Below, piece after piece: positions 31,767 to 42,808 of a DNA stretch of 64,000 nucleotides. Position numbers and translations under genes: made by a program. Source of the stretch: Tolypocladium sp. Sup5 PDA-1 (Eukaryota; Ascomycota; Sordariomycetes; Hypocreales; Ophiocordycipitaceae). The stretch is from assembly GCA_000750105.3 (NCBI GenBank), contig JPHH03000005.1, positions 744,001 to 808,000 of the forward strand, written 5' to 3'. Within the stretch, counting starts at the first letter, position 1. The number at the start of each line of letters is the position of its first letter. The notes below the pieces were generated by a model. The model had not been told where the DNA came from. It ran no database searches and saw nothing but the letters and a program-made list of their open reading frames with translations.

Positions 31767-32897
31767 CTATGTAGAGAGCGACTGGCCGACTGGGGCCATT
31801 GATGCTATGTCGGCCTTCGGGTTGCTTTTTTGTTCGCCGGCAACGAGGATATGTAACCAACGATATCTCGAATCCTTAGTGTTAGGGTTATATGTGATAT
31901 CGCTATTGACGAAGCCGATATCCATGCTGCGCTTGCCCGTAGAGCCCACGAGTGGTGTCCCCGGCTGCGCCAATAGCTTTCGTCGAGTCGCCGGAGTCGA
32001 AATGCGGTCGCCTGCGAATGCGTCTAGCTTCGGGATTAAGCCGCCAAACCAGGTCAGCACGTCCGTCTGTCTCTTTGGCGCCCATCGGCCATCCGCTCCA
32101 CCCTTCGCTGCCGAAGAGCGGATTGTCGCCTTCGGCACACTTGCGAAAGACGGTGGCAGACACCGCCTCGAGATCTAGCACGCCACTGAAGAACGTCGCG
32201 CAGAAATGGGACAGGCCGACATATAGATGCTCGAGCTCCAACTTGAGGATCGGGTCCACATTCCGGCGGAATTCCGACGAGTTGACCAGGCCGCTCGTGT
32301 TCTGACTGAGCGGCGTTTGTTGGGTCGACGAGGCTATCGGTCGGGGAGGTGGGGTGGATTCGGCGGCAGCAATAGCGACTTGATCCCAGATATGTGCATC
32401 GTCAAGTCCGTCGGCAAGGGCTGCTTTCGAGAGCGGCCTGATGCGGTCGAATTCGAAGTCATCGGAGGCGACAGCGGATGTGAGTCTGAGGAGGTCGGTG
32501 CGTAAAACGACTGTACCTGACCTAGAGGGAAGTTCACGTATGGCAGGTAGGTTCAGTAGAGCAAATAGAAGGTCGAGAGTCAGGTTTTGAAGGTCTAGAT
32601 CCCAGTTAAAAGTGATTTGCAGGTACCATGAGGGAAGGTTTACCATCGTTGCCCAGAAGACGTAACGCGCTCTGGGTGGGAGCAAGGTACGCGTCTTTCG
32701 TCACAGAGCGACTCGAATGAAGAGCGGAAGGCGTCAAGGCGCTTTCCAACAGGATTGCCCTGAATGACCTTTGATCGGGATGGATCCGTCATAGAGAGTA
32801 AGGTAGACCGTGGTCGCTGATATGTTGCCTTTACGATGGGAAGGGAGAGAAATCGGGTCAAGGAAGACCTTCGCTGGCTGGACCAGGGCACAGCCAT
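31767..32897 (-). pseudogene. FunK1-type fungal protein kinase, N-terminal region, frameshifted
   Basis: Three overlapping minus-strand frames carry successive parts of the N-terminal half of the FunK1 (Pkinase_fungal) family: GNPVGKRLDAFRSSFESLCD (32897-32640), then VNLPSWYLQITFNWDLDLQN and DPILKLELEHLYVGLSHF (32685-31903), then LAQPGTPLVGSTGKRSMDIG and NPNTKDSRYRW (32138-31767). At least two frameshifts separate them, and the kinase catalytic domain (HRD, DFG-type motifs) is not found downstream. FunK1 kinases are multiplied in many filamentous fungi and often decay. Identification is by recalled family resemblance. Confidence 0.75.
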
Positions 32898-33549
32898 GAG
32901 CTATGGCGCCACGGCACTACCGCAGCTTCCAGTAACTATACCCTAGCGCCTAGCGGGGTCTAATATTACAGTGGACGCGTCTAACAGTAACTTCACATTT
33001 TGTCAGCTCACATCTTCCAGAGCACACATATGTCGCAGCTGTCCTGAGGATGCAAGAGCTTTTGCTGTTACTTCAATTCCAATGTGGTGATTGGCGACCC
33101 AATTTTTTCTTTAAATATTGAACTTTGCAGAAGCACATTGACACTCGGCCAAGTGGGCGCCCGAGACTCCTGGTCATTCCACTACTGCCGCTCTAGCCAT
33201 TGCACGCAAGCCCTCTCGGCAGCGATGACTATGGCCTTCGATTTCCGGTTTTACATTCGGTGAGCCATTCTGAAAGGGAAATGGAGTTGACAGCCACAAA
33301 GTGGCAATAGGAACAACGTATAGTCAAAGTAAACCCGAAGATAGATATGAAACCCTTAGAGTTCCGAGATATGTATAGGAACCGAAGTGATCGTGGGAAG
33401 TCTAAGAACTAGTTAGGAACTCTGGCAACTGTAGGTAAGCGAACAAGCCCATGCTTCACGCGAGTGATGCAGTGCAAATATCGCCGATTTTAGTGAATCA
33501 CACATACGCATTTCATTGCAAACCATTGTTACTCATACTGCCGCCTTTC
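32898..33549. other. Intergenic, no gene seen
   Basis: Lies between the FunK1-type pseudogene and the VOC-family gene. No open frame of interest or repeat was recognised. Confidence 0.5.
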
Positions 33550-34171
33550 TCATTTAACCATCATATACACAGCGCCAACCGTGCCCTCAGTATCCTCAAA
33601 GTAACGGTGAGCTCCAAACTCGCCCTCCATTTCCTTGTTGCTCAGCATCTTGCCCCCAGCCGCCTCGATGACCTTTGCGGACTCGTCGACGTCTTCGACG
33701 AACCAGTATATACAGATACCGCCTTTGCCGCCGTTGAGCACGCCGGTCTTGTCCGGTGACTTGAGAATGCCGCCGGTGATGTTGAGGCCGTTGTTGCTGA
33801 GGTCGAAGAGTCGGACCTCGTCTTGCGGGTGCGAGGCGGGCTGGGAGTTCTTGTAAGGCAGGTTGAAGACGGTTTTGTAGAACTCGGATGCTGAGGAGAG
33901 CGTGTAAGGATGAGAGGCTCAAGAATTATGTAATGGCAGTCCAGGAAGGCGGCGAGAAGTACTGAGAAACCGCCACGGGAATAGGAAGGATATATGACAA
34001 GCATAAGGAACCTTAACAAGACGTGGGAATTGGGGGAATATGTGGCAAACATGGGGAATCTTGGCAAGAAGTGGGAAAGGAAGAAACGCCACACGTACCT
34101 CGAGCAACGTCCTTCGCCGGAATACCCATCCATGTGGGAGTTCCAAACGGCGGTGGCTCCCAGTTAGACAT
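33550..34171 (-). CDS. VOC-superfamily (glyoxalase/bleomycin resistance-like) protein
   Basis: Two exons, 34171-34099 and 33890-33550, join in phase to 137 residues, typical of a single-domain VOC protein. Two beta-alpha-beta-beta-beta halves are visible: TPTWMGIPAKDVARASEFYK starts the first and GICIYWFVEDVDESAKVIE the second, with HRYFEDTEGTVGAVYM near the end. VOC proteins bind a metal between repeats and include glyoxalases and small-molecule-binding proteins; the substrate cannot be told. The 208-nt intron is long for this genome and carries an imperfect internal duplication. Confidence 0.85.
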
Positions 34172-34636
34172 CTTGTTGCAAGGTCGACTGTTGGTGAGTC
34201 CGTGAGTATGTACGGTATAATAGCCGTTTACAAGTCTTCTCGAACCGCTGATGAGACCCCGCCTGGTGTGATATTACAACCAAATGGGATCCCATCAATC
34301 GAAAGAAAATATACAGGCTCTTATACTTTTGATCTTGAGCTGCTAGGCGGGGTCGTTACGCCAAAAGTACATATTCACGGTGAGGCTTGAACACTGGTGA
34401 CTGCGTCGCGTAAGACGGCGCGTTTGTGTCCGGCCCCTCAATGCGGCGTGAGAGAGCTCAACGCGCCATCACGTGGGTAGCTGGTAGGTAGTCTTGCCTG
34501 ACTTTAGGTATGAAGTGAGTTCGAATTGATCTACTGCATGAGCTAAAGGCATTTGCTTTATGCGCCCGCTGACAAGTACGCGAGTGTTGTGAAGTGCGTG
34601 TACGTGGCCCTGCCCTTGGCCGAATAGCTCCTTGTC
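34172..34636. other. Intergenic, no gene seen
   Basis: Holds the VOC gene promoter and the 3' region of the acetyltransferase gene. Nothing else was recognised. Confidence 0.5.
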
Positions 34637-35364
34637 TCAGTCCTTCATCCGAAAATGCACAATCGTATCCTTTGTAATATCATCGCGCAAGTGAAGACGC
34701 CCCTCCTGCTCGTACCGGCCGACTTCCTCGAACCCAAGCTTCTCCATGACGCGAAGGCTCTTGACATTGTCGTTATGCACGTTCCCATGAATGCCAACCG
34801 GAACGCTGCGCCTTGCAGCCGCTGTCTCTTCGTGATACACTCGGAGGAATTCCCGGAGACTCTCGGTTGCGTAGCCCTTTCCCCAGGATACGGGGTGGAA
34901 TATATACCCGATCTCAACGGCGGTGTTCTCAGCGTTCGAGCCAGACGCAGGCGGCTCCTCTTTCGGCAGCCTGGAATTCGTTGATAGGAGGGTTATAATG
35001 CCAGCGGCTTCCCATCCATTGTCGCTGTTGTGCGGCGCGGCAGGGTCTCCGGATGCTTTGCACAACACGGCAAAGGCGATCTTTACCCTCGACCCCGTGG
35101 CGTTGCGAGGAAGTACTCCGGCCATCCACTTTTGGCTCTCCTCTCTCGTCTTGCATGGTCCGTGATAACTGAGAGACGTTACTTTAGAGACTTGCTTGCC
35201 CTCTAAATCGTATACGTTAAGGAACAACGGGCAACTTACCTCCATTGCGTGGCCTGGTCGTTGCTCCAGACCCGGTGAAACCACTCAAGGTCCTGCGTCC
35301 CCCCGTCGTTTGTCTGCAATTGCTTCAAGAGCAAACGCGGGGTACAGATCTCGTCGGCGTCCAT
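34637..35364 (-). CDS. GNAT-family N-acetyltransferase (RimJ/RimL-like)
   Basis: Two exons, 35364-35240 and 35168-34637, join in phase to 218 residues. The start MDADEICTPRLLLKQLQ is the standard first strand of this family; QATQW-S-YHGPCKTREESQKWM spans the intron. Acetyl-CoA binding is shown by VEIGYIFHPVSWGKGYATES (the Q/RxxGxG/A-type loop) and the C-terminal HNDNVKSLRVMEKLGFEEVG. Such enzymes acetylate protein N-termini or small molecules; the target is unknown. Confidence 0.88.
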
Positions 35365-35893
35365 GTTTGTGCGCAGGTCAAAGCAATCAACTCAAAACGT
35401 AACAGTGCGCTGCGGTAACAAGGCTTGCGAAGCCGGTTCATCGACGAGCATGGGTGTAGGGTGGGTAGTTGTAGAGGCAGCGATCATGACGATGAATCTG
35501 TGCTAACGGCGATTACATGACACGGCCGATCTGACCCGATGAATCCCTGTCCAACAACTCAGCCACACACGACACCTCGATCAAATACGAAGTCAGCTTT
35601 GCAGAACCCAAAGCTAGCTGGTCAAGCCTCGACCAACTATCCAGTACTTCGCAAGCGGGCTAGCAATGACCTCACAACAACGAGGTGATACCAAAGGCTT
35701 CGGGGCGAACGCCTTAGAGCGACAGGCTTCATGACCCAGCGACTGACTTCCTTTCCAGTAGATTACTACAACGTTTTCGGCTAATCATATCTGCCTTGTT
35801 GTAGGGCGCCAAAACAAACCCCCCTTTCCTGTCATCTCTGCATAGACAAAAAGCCCCTGCGCCAACCAGTCCGTCATGTGATTGCCAACTTTA
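35365..35893. other. Intergenic, no gene seen
   Basis: Holds the promoter of the acetyltransferase gene and the 3' region of the RVS167 gene. Nothing else was recognised. Confidence 0.5.
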
Positions 35894-37385
35894 TTAGTTT
35901 AACTGGACATAATTTCCTGAGGAACGGAGCAGTTAGCATTGACGTCGCGAGCAGACAAGCTGTCGTGAATGGAGGGAGAAATACCTGGGAACTGCCCTTC
36001 CTTCCCTTGAAGCCGCCCAGTCCACCACTCGTTGTCGTTTTTCGTTCTTGTAATAATCTCAATAACATCGCCCGTCCGGAAACTTAAGTCGCCCTCGGCT
36101 TGCGCCGCATAGTCGTACAGCGCCGTTACCGTCTCTACCGTAGGAGCACCGAGCAGGCGGCTGGGTTTGGGCTTTGGAGGCGGCGGCTTGGCCTTGGCTG
36201 CCGCGATGGCTGTTAGGCCTGGGCTGCTAGGCTTGTTTCCGGGAGAATACGGGGGCGGCGGGTTCTGTTCCGAAGAGTCCATCGACTGGCGCGAATAGGC
36301 GCTGGCCTTGGAGCTCGTCGCGCCCGGCCCAGCCGTGAGGAGCCCTGGCTGCTTGCCGCCCTCGAGCGCCGGACGGGCGCCATATCTAATTGGACGCGGC
36401 CGCCCCGTCGTCTTGAACCGGCAAATCGACAGCCCCTCTGCCTGTTCTTGGATATCTCCCCGGCTCTCGAAAAAGGCCTCCTCAATCTCCTTTGTCAGGT
36501 CAAAGTAGCCAATGTCGCAGCGCTGCATGCGCTCGTGCAGGGTGTAGAAGATGTTGAGCTGCATGTAGTAGAAGGACTGGAAGAGCGGCTGGATGAACTC
36601 TTGCTCGAGGGTGAAGAGCTTGGGCAGCTCGTCCTTGAGCAGGTCGTTGAAGTAGTCAAAGTCCTGGGTGGCCTGCTCGACGTCGCCCTCGGCCTTCCAC
36701 ATGGCCTTTTCGTCCTTGGGCGTGCGCTCCTTCTTGTCCTGCAGCTTCTTGAGGGTGGCGCGGTGGCGGTCGTAGTCGAGGCGCTTGTGCTCGCGCTTGA
36801 GGGCCGTCTTGCGGATGACCTTGATGACGTCTAGCAGCTCGTTGGCCGGCCGGATAACCCTAGTATCAATCATGTCGAGCTCGGGAGCCAGCGTCTCCTG
36901 CAGCTCCTTGACGATGGCCTCGTACTCTTCGCAGGCGGCGATGCCCTCGGGGTTGCCCTCGGGCTTGGCCGAGTCGGGGTCGGACATGCGGCCCGAGATG
37001 GGCTTGTAGATCTCGGAGATGGCCTTGCTGAACTCGATCTGGTGGGAGAGCATGCCGTTGACGGCGTCGAAGTACTTTTTGGACTCATCGTGGAGCTTCT
37101 TAGTCTCGGTCTCGAGCTCCTGGAAGCGGCGCTCGGCGTCGATGTAGATGGCGTCCTTGGTGTGCTCGCCAATGTTGAACTTGGCCTTGACACGTTGCGG
37201 AGCCTGCGGGGTGCGCGCGATGGTTAGCGACGGGCGTGGGATTCGCAGAGGATTTTGCTCGCTCGCCGCGTGAGGAGGCGACAGAGAGGGAGGTGGTCAC
37301 GACGGAGATGGTCATGGAGATGAGGGGCAGGCCGGGACGCAGTACGCACCCGCGTGAGGCTCTTCTGGAAGCCCTTAAAACTCAT
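35894..37385 (-). CDS. RVS167: BAR-SH3 protein, Rvs167/amphiphysin homologue
   Basis: Three exons, 37385-37350, 37203-35985 and 35916-35894, join in phase to 425 residues. Exon 1 encodes MSFKGFQKSLTR, the amphipathic N-terminal helix that inserts in membranes. A BAR domain follows to about residue 240 (IEFSKAISEIYKPISGRM, LPKLFTLEQEFIQPLFQSFY). A proline-rich linker with NPPPPYSPGNKP leads to an SH3 domain: VTALYDYAAQAEGDLSFRTG, NDNEWWTGRL, and PGNYVQLN split by the last intron; reading through that intron would lose the SH3 end. Rvs167 forms a curved dimer with Rvs161 and drives vesicle scission at cortical actin patches. Confidence 0.95.
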
Positions 37386-37756
37386 GGTGAAACGGCAGCC
37401 TGTGCGCGCACAGAGACGGGAAGCTGGAGAGGGGGTTCGGTGATGCGCGCGACGTCGCCAGTGACAAGCAGGCCACAGGCGCCTTTGTTTGGCGGATCGG
37501 ACAGTGGGAGTGAGGGCATTGACGTCGCTCGAGGTTTAGAGCGGCGAGTTTGGGACTTCTTGGTGACGACTTGGCGTGGCTGTGTCTGGGTAGCGCTGGG
37601 TGTGGCGCAAGTCTGCAGCGCGCACCACCCGCTGCAATCGCTGCGTCACCGCTGGATCTGCACGTCAGCGGCCCACCAGCTCAGCCCGGATGGACGCATT
37701 CAGCCTCGGCCAGCCAGTACAGGAACTTCAACCTGTTCCCTTGCCCTTGGGCAACC
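37386..37756. other. Divergent promoter between RVS167 and an unplaced fungal gene
   Basis: The 370 bases separate two divergent starts. A half-CRE (TGACGTCG) occurs near 37519. Nothing else was seen. Confidence 0.45.
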
Positions 37757-38614
37757 ATGACCCCCTCTCCTGTGAATGCAGCGGCAGCCTCGCGAGAGGC
37801 GTTTGTCTTTCTGCGATACCGCCCAGCCGATGATGAGCCCATAACTGCTACCGTTGATCACGACTCATCCTGGAGCCACTGCGGCCCTCTGCTCGACCCG
37901 TCATCCCTCCCGCGCAGCCTGGACGAATTCGCAGCAGCAGCACTCACGGGTTCCATCCTCCCCCGCCTTTTCCCCTTCCTAGAGTTCGTCAACGCCTTTC
38001 TCGTCGCCAGCGGTCTAAACCACTATCTCTTCACCATACGCGCCACTAGGCCGACACACGAATTCGACCGGCCGAGATGGCACACCGACGAGTTATTCTT
38101 CTCCGACGGGAATCTTCCCGGCACTCAATTAGGCCACAGTTCGCAACATGAACAGGGCCGCTCCACAACGGTGTCCTTCGGAACAAACTGGAAGATCTGC
38201 ACCACGCTTCTCGGCCGTCCAACTCTCTTCATTCCGCTGAAGCACCAATCTTGCGCCCGCGAGAAGCAGCGTCTCATTCAAAAGGCTGCAAGCACCAACC
38301 ATGCCTGTCTCTCGATCCGGTGCGTCGGGTGCGCTTCTGCCGCGGCTATCGTCCGAGAGAAGCTCGCAACCACCTTGGCGCAGTCCGGCATCGAGACGGC
38401 GATGCCAGGGGAGTGCGCACTGTTCCGGGTTGGGAGGGAATCGGGAGCTGTGCACTCGGAACCTAGCGTGAGCGGGAGTGAGCACGGGAGAATCTTTGTC
38501 AACGTCGTGCCCGGGACCAAGGAGGAGCTGAAGCGCCTGATGGGGAGATGGGGGATGGAGTTTCCAAGGCAGTGGTGGGTTGGGAGCCACATCTTGCGGG
38601 CTCATAAGGAGTGA
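37757..38614 (+). CDS. Conserved fungal protein of unknown function
   Basis: A single exon of 285 residues starting at the ATG of 37757; the frame is open further left but without an ATG. The central part RPRWHTDELFFSDGN and the following WKICTTLLGRPTLFIP recall the RWHTD...ATTYLGPGT pattern of DUF1826-like proteins, with a C-terminal GECALFRVGRESGAVHSEP and RIFVNVVPGTKEELKRLM. The His-x-Asp and a later His could be metal ligands of a cupin/oxygenase-like fold, but this is conjecture. No signal peptide or membrane helix is evident. Confidence 0.75.
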   Translation: MTPSPVNAAAASREAFVFLRYRPADDEPITATVDHDSSWSHCGPLLDPSSLPRSLDEFAAAALTGSILPRLFPFLEFVNAFLVASGLNHYLFTIRATRPTHEFDRPRWHTDELFFSDGNLPGTQLGHSSQHEQGRSTTVSFGTNWKICTTLLGRPTLFIPLKHQSCAREKQRLIQKAASTNHACLSIRCVGCASAAAIVREKLATTLAQSGIETAMPGECALFRVGRESGAVHSEPSVSGSEHGRIFVNVVPGTKEELKRLMGRWGMEFPRQWWVGSHILRAHKE

Positions 38615-39242
38615 TGTCGTGGGCCAGGAAGATGCCGACCTTTCCAAGGTTGGCCATAAAGACCAAGTGCAACATGAAGACGAGTATTCGTACCAAGGGC
38701 GTATGTGGTGCTCTCACAACCTCCCCGTCGTCACTCACAGGGCGCCTGGAGCCCTGGACCACTGCGCCCTGCCCGTACGAAGTACGAAGTAGGCTACACC
38801 TCGGGCTATAACGGCTGCCCACCTAAACACTGTGCGCCCACAGCGGCACGCAGCCGTGCCCCTTGCAAGAGTCTGCAGCCGGTTTTCAAAGCACGGCTCG
38901 ACTGCTGCAGCCGCCTCGATAGCAAAGGCCAGTTCGACATCGTGAATCGTAACCGCTGCGTATACCTAGGCTAAGGCCTACGGCAATAAAAGCATCTGCC
39001 AACCAAGCAGATGGCCGTCGTTGCAAGCAGACGGTCCCATATTTGGTGACGGCCTTTTCCAGCCAATGAGCGGCCGCGTGAGCGCGCTTATCACCGAGTG
39101 GCCGAGCCGAACGGCTCCTCCATGACAAATTTCTGGATGCCGCCTCGCCAACCAAAGCCCCAGCTCAAATACCGACCTGCTCCTCTCTGCCCGAGCCTCC
39201 GTCCATGCCCATGCACCCATCGCCATCATCACAACCGCAGTC
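38615..39242. other. Intergenic, promoter side of NFS1
   Basis: No gene or clear repeat was recognised in these 630 bases. Confidence 0.5.
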
Positions 39243-40921
39243 ATGGCCAGTCTTGCATCGTGCGCCCTGAGGTCCGCGAGCCGCCTGGGCTCCGTCAGCG
39301 CCAGCCCGGCCGGAGCCGCCACTCCCCTGCGCGCCCTGCCCCGTGCCGCCGCCGTGGTGGCGAGGTCGCGGCGGACGGCCCGGCGAGGATATGTGACCGA
39401 GACGAAGAAGGATAACGCCAAGGTCGAGACGGCCATCAAGCTGGACAAGAAGGACTTTGCCGGCATCCCGCCGCCGCAGATGGGCGCGCCCTCGAATGTC
39501 GCCGTCAGCCCCATGGCCGGTACGCTCCCCTTGCCCAACGATGCTTGTTGGTGAAGCTATGAATGAGCGCTGACATATCGCGCAGAGGTCCTCAAGCAGG
39601 CCGCCGTCATGGAAGAGGGCCAGCGCCCCATCTACCTCGACATGCAGTCCACCACCCCTGTCGACCCCCGCGTCCTCGATGCCATGATCCCTTACTACGT
39701 CGGCGTCTACGGCAACCCCCATTCCCGGACACACGCCTACGGCTGGGAGAGTGAAAAGGCCGTCGAGGAGGCCCGCGAGCACGTCGCCAAGCTCATCGGC
39801 GCCGACCCCAAAGAGATCATCTTCACCAGCGGCGCCACCGAGAGCAACAACATGAGCATCAAGGGCGTCGCCCGCTTCTTCGGCCGATCCGGCAAGAAGA
39901 ATCACGTCATCACCACACAGACCGAGCACAAGTGTGTCCTCGACAGCTGCCGGCATCTGCAGGACGAGGGCTTCGAGGTCACGTACCTGCCCGTCCAGCA
40001 CAATGGCTTGATCAACATGGCAGAGCTCGAGGCTGCCATCCGGCCAGAGACGGCCTTGGTCAGCATCATGACCGTCAACAACGAAATCGGAGTCATCCAG
40101 CCCATCGAACAGATCGGCAAGCTGTGCCGCGAGAGGAAGGTCTTCTTCCACACCGACGCCGCGCAGGCCGTGGGCAAGATCCCGCTCGACGTCAACGCCA
40201 TGAACATTGATCTCATGTCCATTTCGTCCCACAAGATCTACGGCCCCAAGGGCATTGGCGCCTGCTACGTGCGAAGACGGCCGAGGGTCAGACTGGACCC
40301 CCTCATCACCGGTGGCGGACAGGAGCGAGGTCTCCGGAGCGGTACGCTGGCGCCGCCTCTCGTGGCCGGTTTTGGCGAAGCGTGTCGCATCGCCGCGGAG
40401 GAGATGGAGGTACGTGCAACTTCCTAATTTTGGTTTGCGACATTACTCGCTTTGACAGGAATGACTCGGCTGTGGCATGATGACTGACACAAATTTAGTA
40501 CGACACGAGACGCATCAAGTACCTCTCCGACCGACTCCTCAAGGGCCTCCTCGCCATGGAGCACACCTCCCAGAACGGCGACGCCAACGCCTTCTACCCC
40601 GGCTGCGTCAACGTGTCGTTTGCCTACGTCGAGGGCGAGTCGCTGCTGATGGCTCTCAAGGACATTGCGCTCTCCTCTGGCAGTGCTTGCACATCCGCCT
40701 CCCTCGAGCCCAGCTACGTCCTGCGGGCGCTCGGAAACAGCGACGAGAGCGCCCACAGCAGCATCCGATTCGGCATCGGCCGATTCACGACGGAAATGGA
40801 GATTGACTACGTGCTGAAGGCTGTTCAGGAGCGTGTCAGCTTCCTGCGCGAGCTGAGCCCCTTGTGGGAGCTGGTGCAGGAGGGCATCGACCTGAACACC
40901 ATCCAATGGAGCCAGCACTAG
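39243..40921 (+). CDS. NFS1: Mitochondrial cysteine desulfurase Nfs1
   Basis: Three exons, 39243-39519, 39586-40409 and 40499-40921, join in phase to 507 residues. The first 50 residues are rich in Ala, Arg and Ser without acids, a mitochondrial import sequence (cleavage probably near RRGYVTE). The PLP enzyme follows: YLDMQSTTPVDPRVLDAM, IIFTSGATESNNMSIKG, TQTEHKCVLDSC, FHTDAAQAVGKIPLD, the PLP-binding lysine in SSHKIYGPKGIG, and the catalytic cysteine loop SSGSACTSASLEPSYVL. The C-terminus PLWELVQEGIDLNTIQWSQH is the standard Isu1-contact tail. It provides sulfur for iron-sulfur cluster assembly and tRNA thiolation. Confidence 0.97.
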
Positions 40922-41480
40922 AGACTTGAAATAGGGGGAGGGGGAAGGGAGTATCTGTGAAGGAGCGTCTGTGAAGGAACGAGGAATCTCGGAAGGAAAA
41001 CTTGGGAGTTGGCCGGCATGAGCCAACGGTCTGGCGCCGGTCGCGTCTGTAACTGCATTGTATAATACGATACCTCTTTCTGGGGACATATGGGTAGTAC
41101 TTCGTAAGGGATGTGCCTTGTCCAATACAAGGATTTGGGTACTGTGCTTGTGTACCCGGCAGCCTCATGAGTTTGACCTTTGCCCCCTCGCTCATCCGAG
41201 CAATCATGATAACTCGGAGCAGTTGCTATCGCAAGTGGGGTGGCGGTGGTGCATCTCACTGCTCTTCATGTGCTCCAGAGTCCAATGTCTGGCGTCAACC
41301 CGCCACGTGCAACGAGTAACTATCAGTTTCCAAACACAGCGCACCTACGACACACGTCACGGAACTTTCTCGCTGGCCAAGGAAGCCCTTTCCGTTGGAC
41401 GCGCCTCGTGCGAGGCAACGCGTCATGCCGGGCCACATGCCAAAGGTGCTTGTCCCATCCTGGCGTGCGAGACCCTTTTG

Positions 41481-41492
41481 TGACGTCAGGGG
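41481..41492 (+). promoter_or_regulatory. CRE palindrome fused to a stress element (TGACGTCAGGGG)
   Basis: TGACGTCA (41481-41488) overlaps AGGGG (41488-41492), the STRE core. The pair lies about 370 bases before the CsbD-like gene ATG. CRE sites are bound by Atf1/Sko1-type bZIP factors under Hog1-type kinases, STREs by Msn2/4-like zinc fingers. Stress control is inferred from the motifs and the gene. Confidence 0.45.
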
Positions 41493-41684
41493 CCCTCGCC
41501 GGTACCCCGCTGCAGTGCAGGTCGGGATCGTTCGTGGGGCTTCCTCAAGCGACAATGACATCAACTGGCACGGCGCCACGAGGCTGGCTTGTCGTGCATG
41601 GCATTTCCCAATCTCGATTGCCTTGCCTTGGTCAGGGTCCCTGCCCGCCTGCCAGGTGAGCTTGCCGTGGTTCCGGCTGGCAGT

Positions 41685-41692
41685 GATATAAA
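41685..41692 (+). promoter_or_regulatory. TATA-like element (gatataaa)
   Basis: The sequence gatataaa lies about 170 bases upstream of the CsbD-like ATG, a suitable distance given a 5' untranslated leader of about 100 bases. It is a weak prediction. Confidence 0.35.
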
Positions 41693-41858
41693 TGTTCCAA
41701 GTTCCAACCTTCGTAAACTTCTTCCATTCTTCATCTTCTTCACAACCACCAAACCAGCCGCGGCCAGACTTTTCTGTTCTTGACAGCTTCTCCCACCAGT
41801 CCACTACCTCGTTGAACTTCTCCAAGACAACCCATCCAAACCAACCCACTCTTCCACA

Positions 41859-42474
41859 ATGTCGGACAACAACAAGAACGCCCCCTCCACCCTCCAGTCC
41901 TACGTCGACTCGGCCACGGGCGCCGTCCAGAGCGCTATTGGCAGCCTGACTGGAAACACGGGCGACAAGGCCCAGGGCGAGGTCCGCAAGGACGGTGCTC
42001 AGACTGAGCACGACGCCTCCCACGCGGCCGTCAAGGTGCCCGGCGCCACGGTCTCCTCCGACGGCGGTATCGCCAAGGACGACGCGAACCGATCCGAGGG
42101 CTCTTGGAACCAGACGGTTGGCTCGGCCAAGGAAGCAGTCGGCGGCCTCATTGGCAACGACGTACGTCTCCTCCCCTCTTTAGCGTTGCAGTGCTTGGAA
42201 TAGGACTAACATGTTGCTGTTACAGTCTCTTAAGAACTCCGGCCGTCAGCAGAACCTCGAGGGCCAGCAGCAGGAAGCCAAGGGCCAGCTCAGCGACCTG
42301 GGCTCCGGCATGGCGGGCCGCGCGCAGGGCACCATTGGGGGTGCCGTGGCTGGCCTTACGGGCGACAAGGAGGGACAGGTGCACTACGACCAGATGCGCG
42401 CCGACGGCAAGGCCCAGCAGCGTGGCGTGGAGCACGACATCCAGAAGCAGGCCGAGTCTGAGCGCAAGGAATAA
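41859..42474 (+). CDS. CsbD-like stress-response protein
   Basis: Two exons, 41859-42161 and 42226-42474, join in phase to 183 residues. The chain is hydrophilic, rich in Gly, Ala, Gln and Asp, without cysteine or membrane segments. CsbD-type helices recur: SWNQTVGSAKEAVGGLIGND in the middle, NLEGQQQEAKGQLSDLGSG after the intron, and AQGTIGGAVAGLTGDKEGQ. In fungi such proteins are induced in stress and stationary phase and resemble LEA proteins, but the biochemical role is unclear. The upstream CRE/STRE site fits stress induction. Confidence 0.85.
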
Positions 42475-42808
42475 GGCGGCTCGACTTTCTGCGGTTTACG
42501 GAGGAATGGATCGAAGAGATGAGGTGGTGGAACTGATACCCCTACACACCAATATGGTTATGATTATGCCTTAATGCGGTAGTCTTTCTCAACGAACTAC
42601 CCTTTCAATTACACGCCTTTGCGTTGCTTCCTGTGATTGTTGAAGTGACGCGTCCGGCAGATGTAGTGCAAGTACTTCGCGGCTGGGCATGGTTTTCCGG
42701 TTGTTGTGAGCTTGAGGGCATCCCTGCAGAAAAGGGGTCGAATCAAGCGCCATGCCACACAGATTATTCGCAGTCTTTCAGTGACATCCGACCAGCAACT
42801 CAGACCAC
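42475..42808. other. Intergenic, no gene seen
   Basis: Holds the 3' region of the CsbD-like gene. Nothing else was recognised. Confidence 0.45.

Larger units (their letters stand above)
40922..41858. other. Intergenic, promoter of the CsbD-like stress gene
   Basis: No gene was seen. The right half carries the CRE/STRE pair and a TATA-like element annotated separately. Confidence 0.5.

Noticed and set aside
36448..36834. 128-residue plus-strand frame
   Set aside because: It is the antisense of the RVS167 BAR domain; leucine and valine richness mirrors the helical codons of the true gene.
39165..40232. 355-residue minus-strand frame
   Set aside because: It is the antisense shadow of NFS1 and its length reflects strong codon bias in the real gene.
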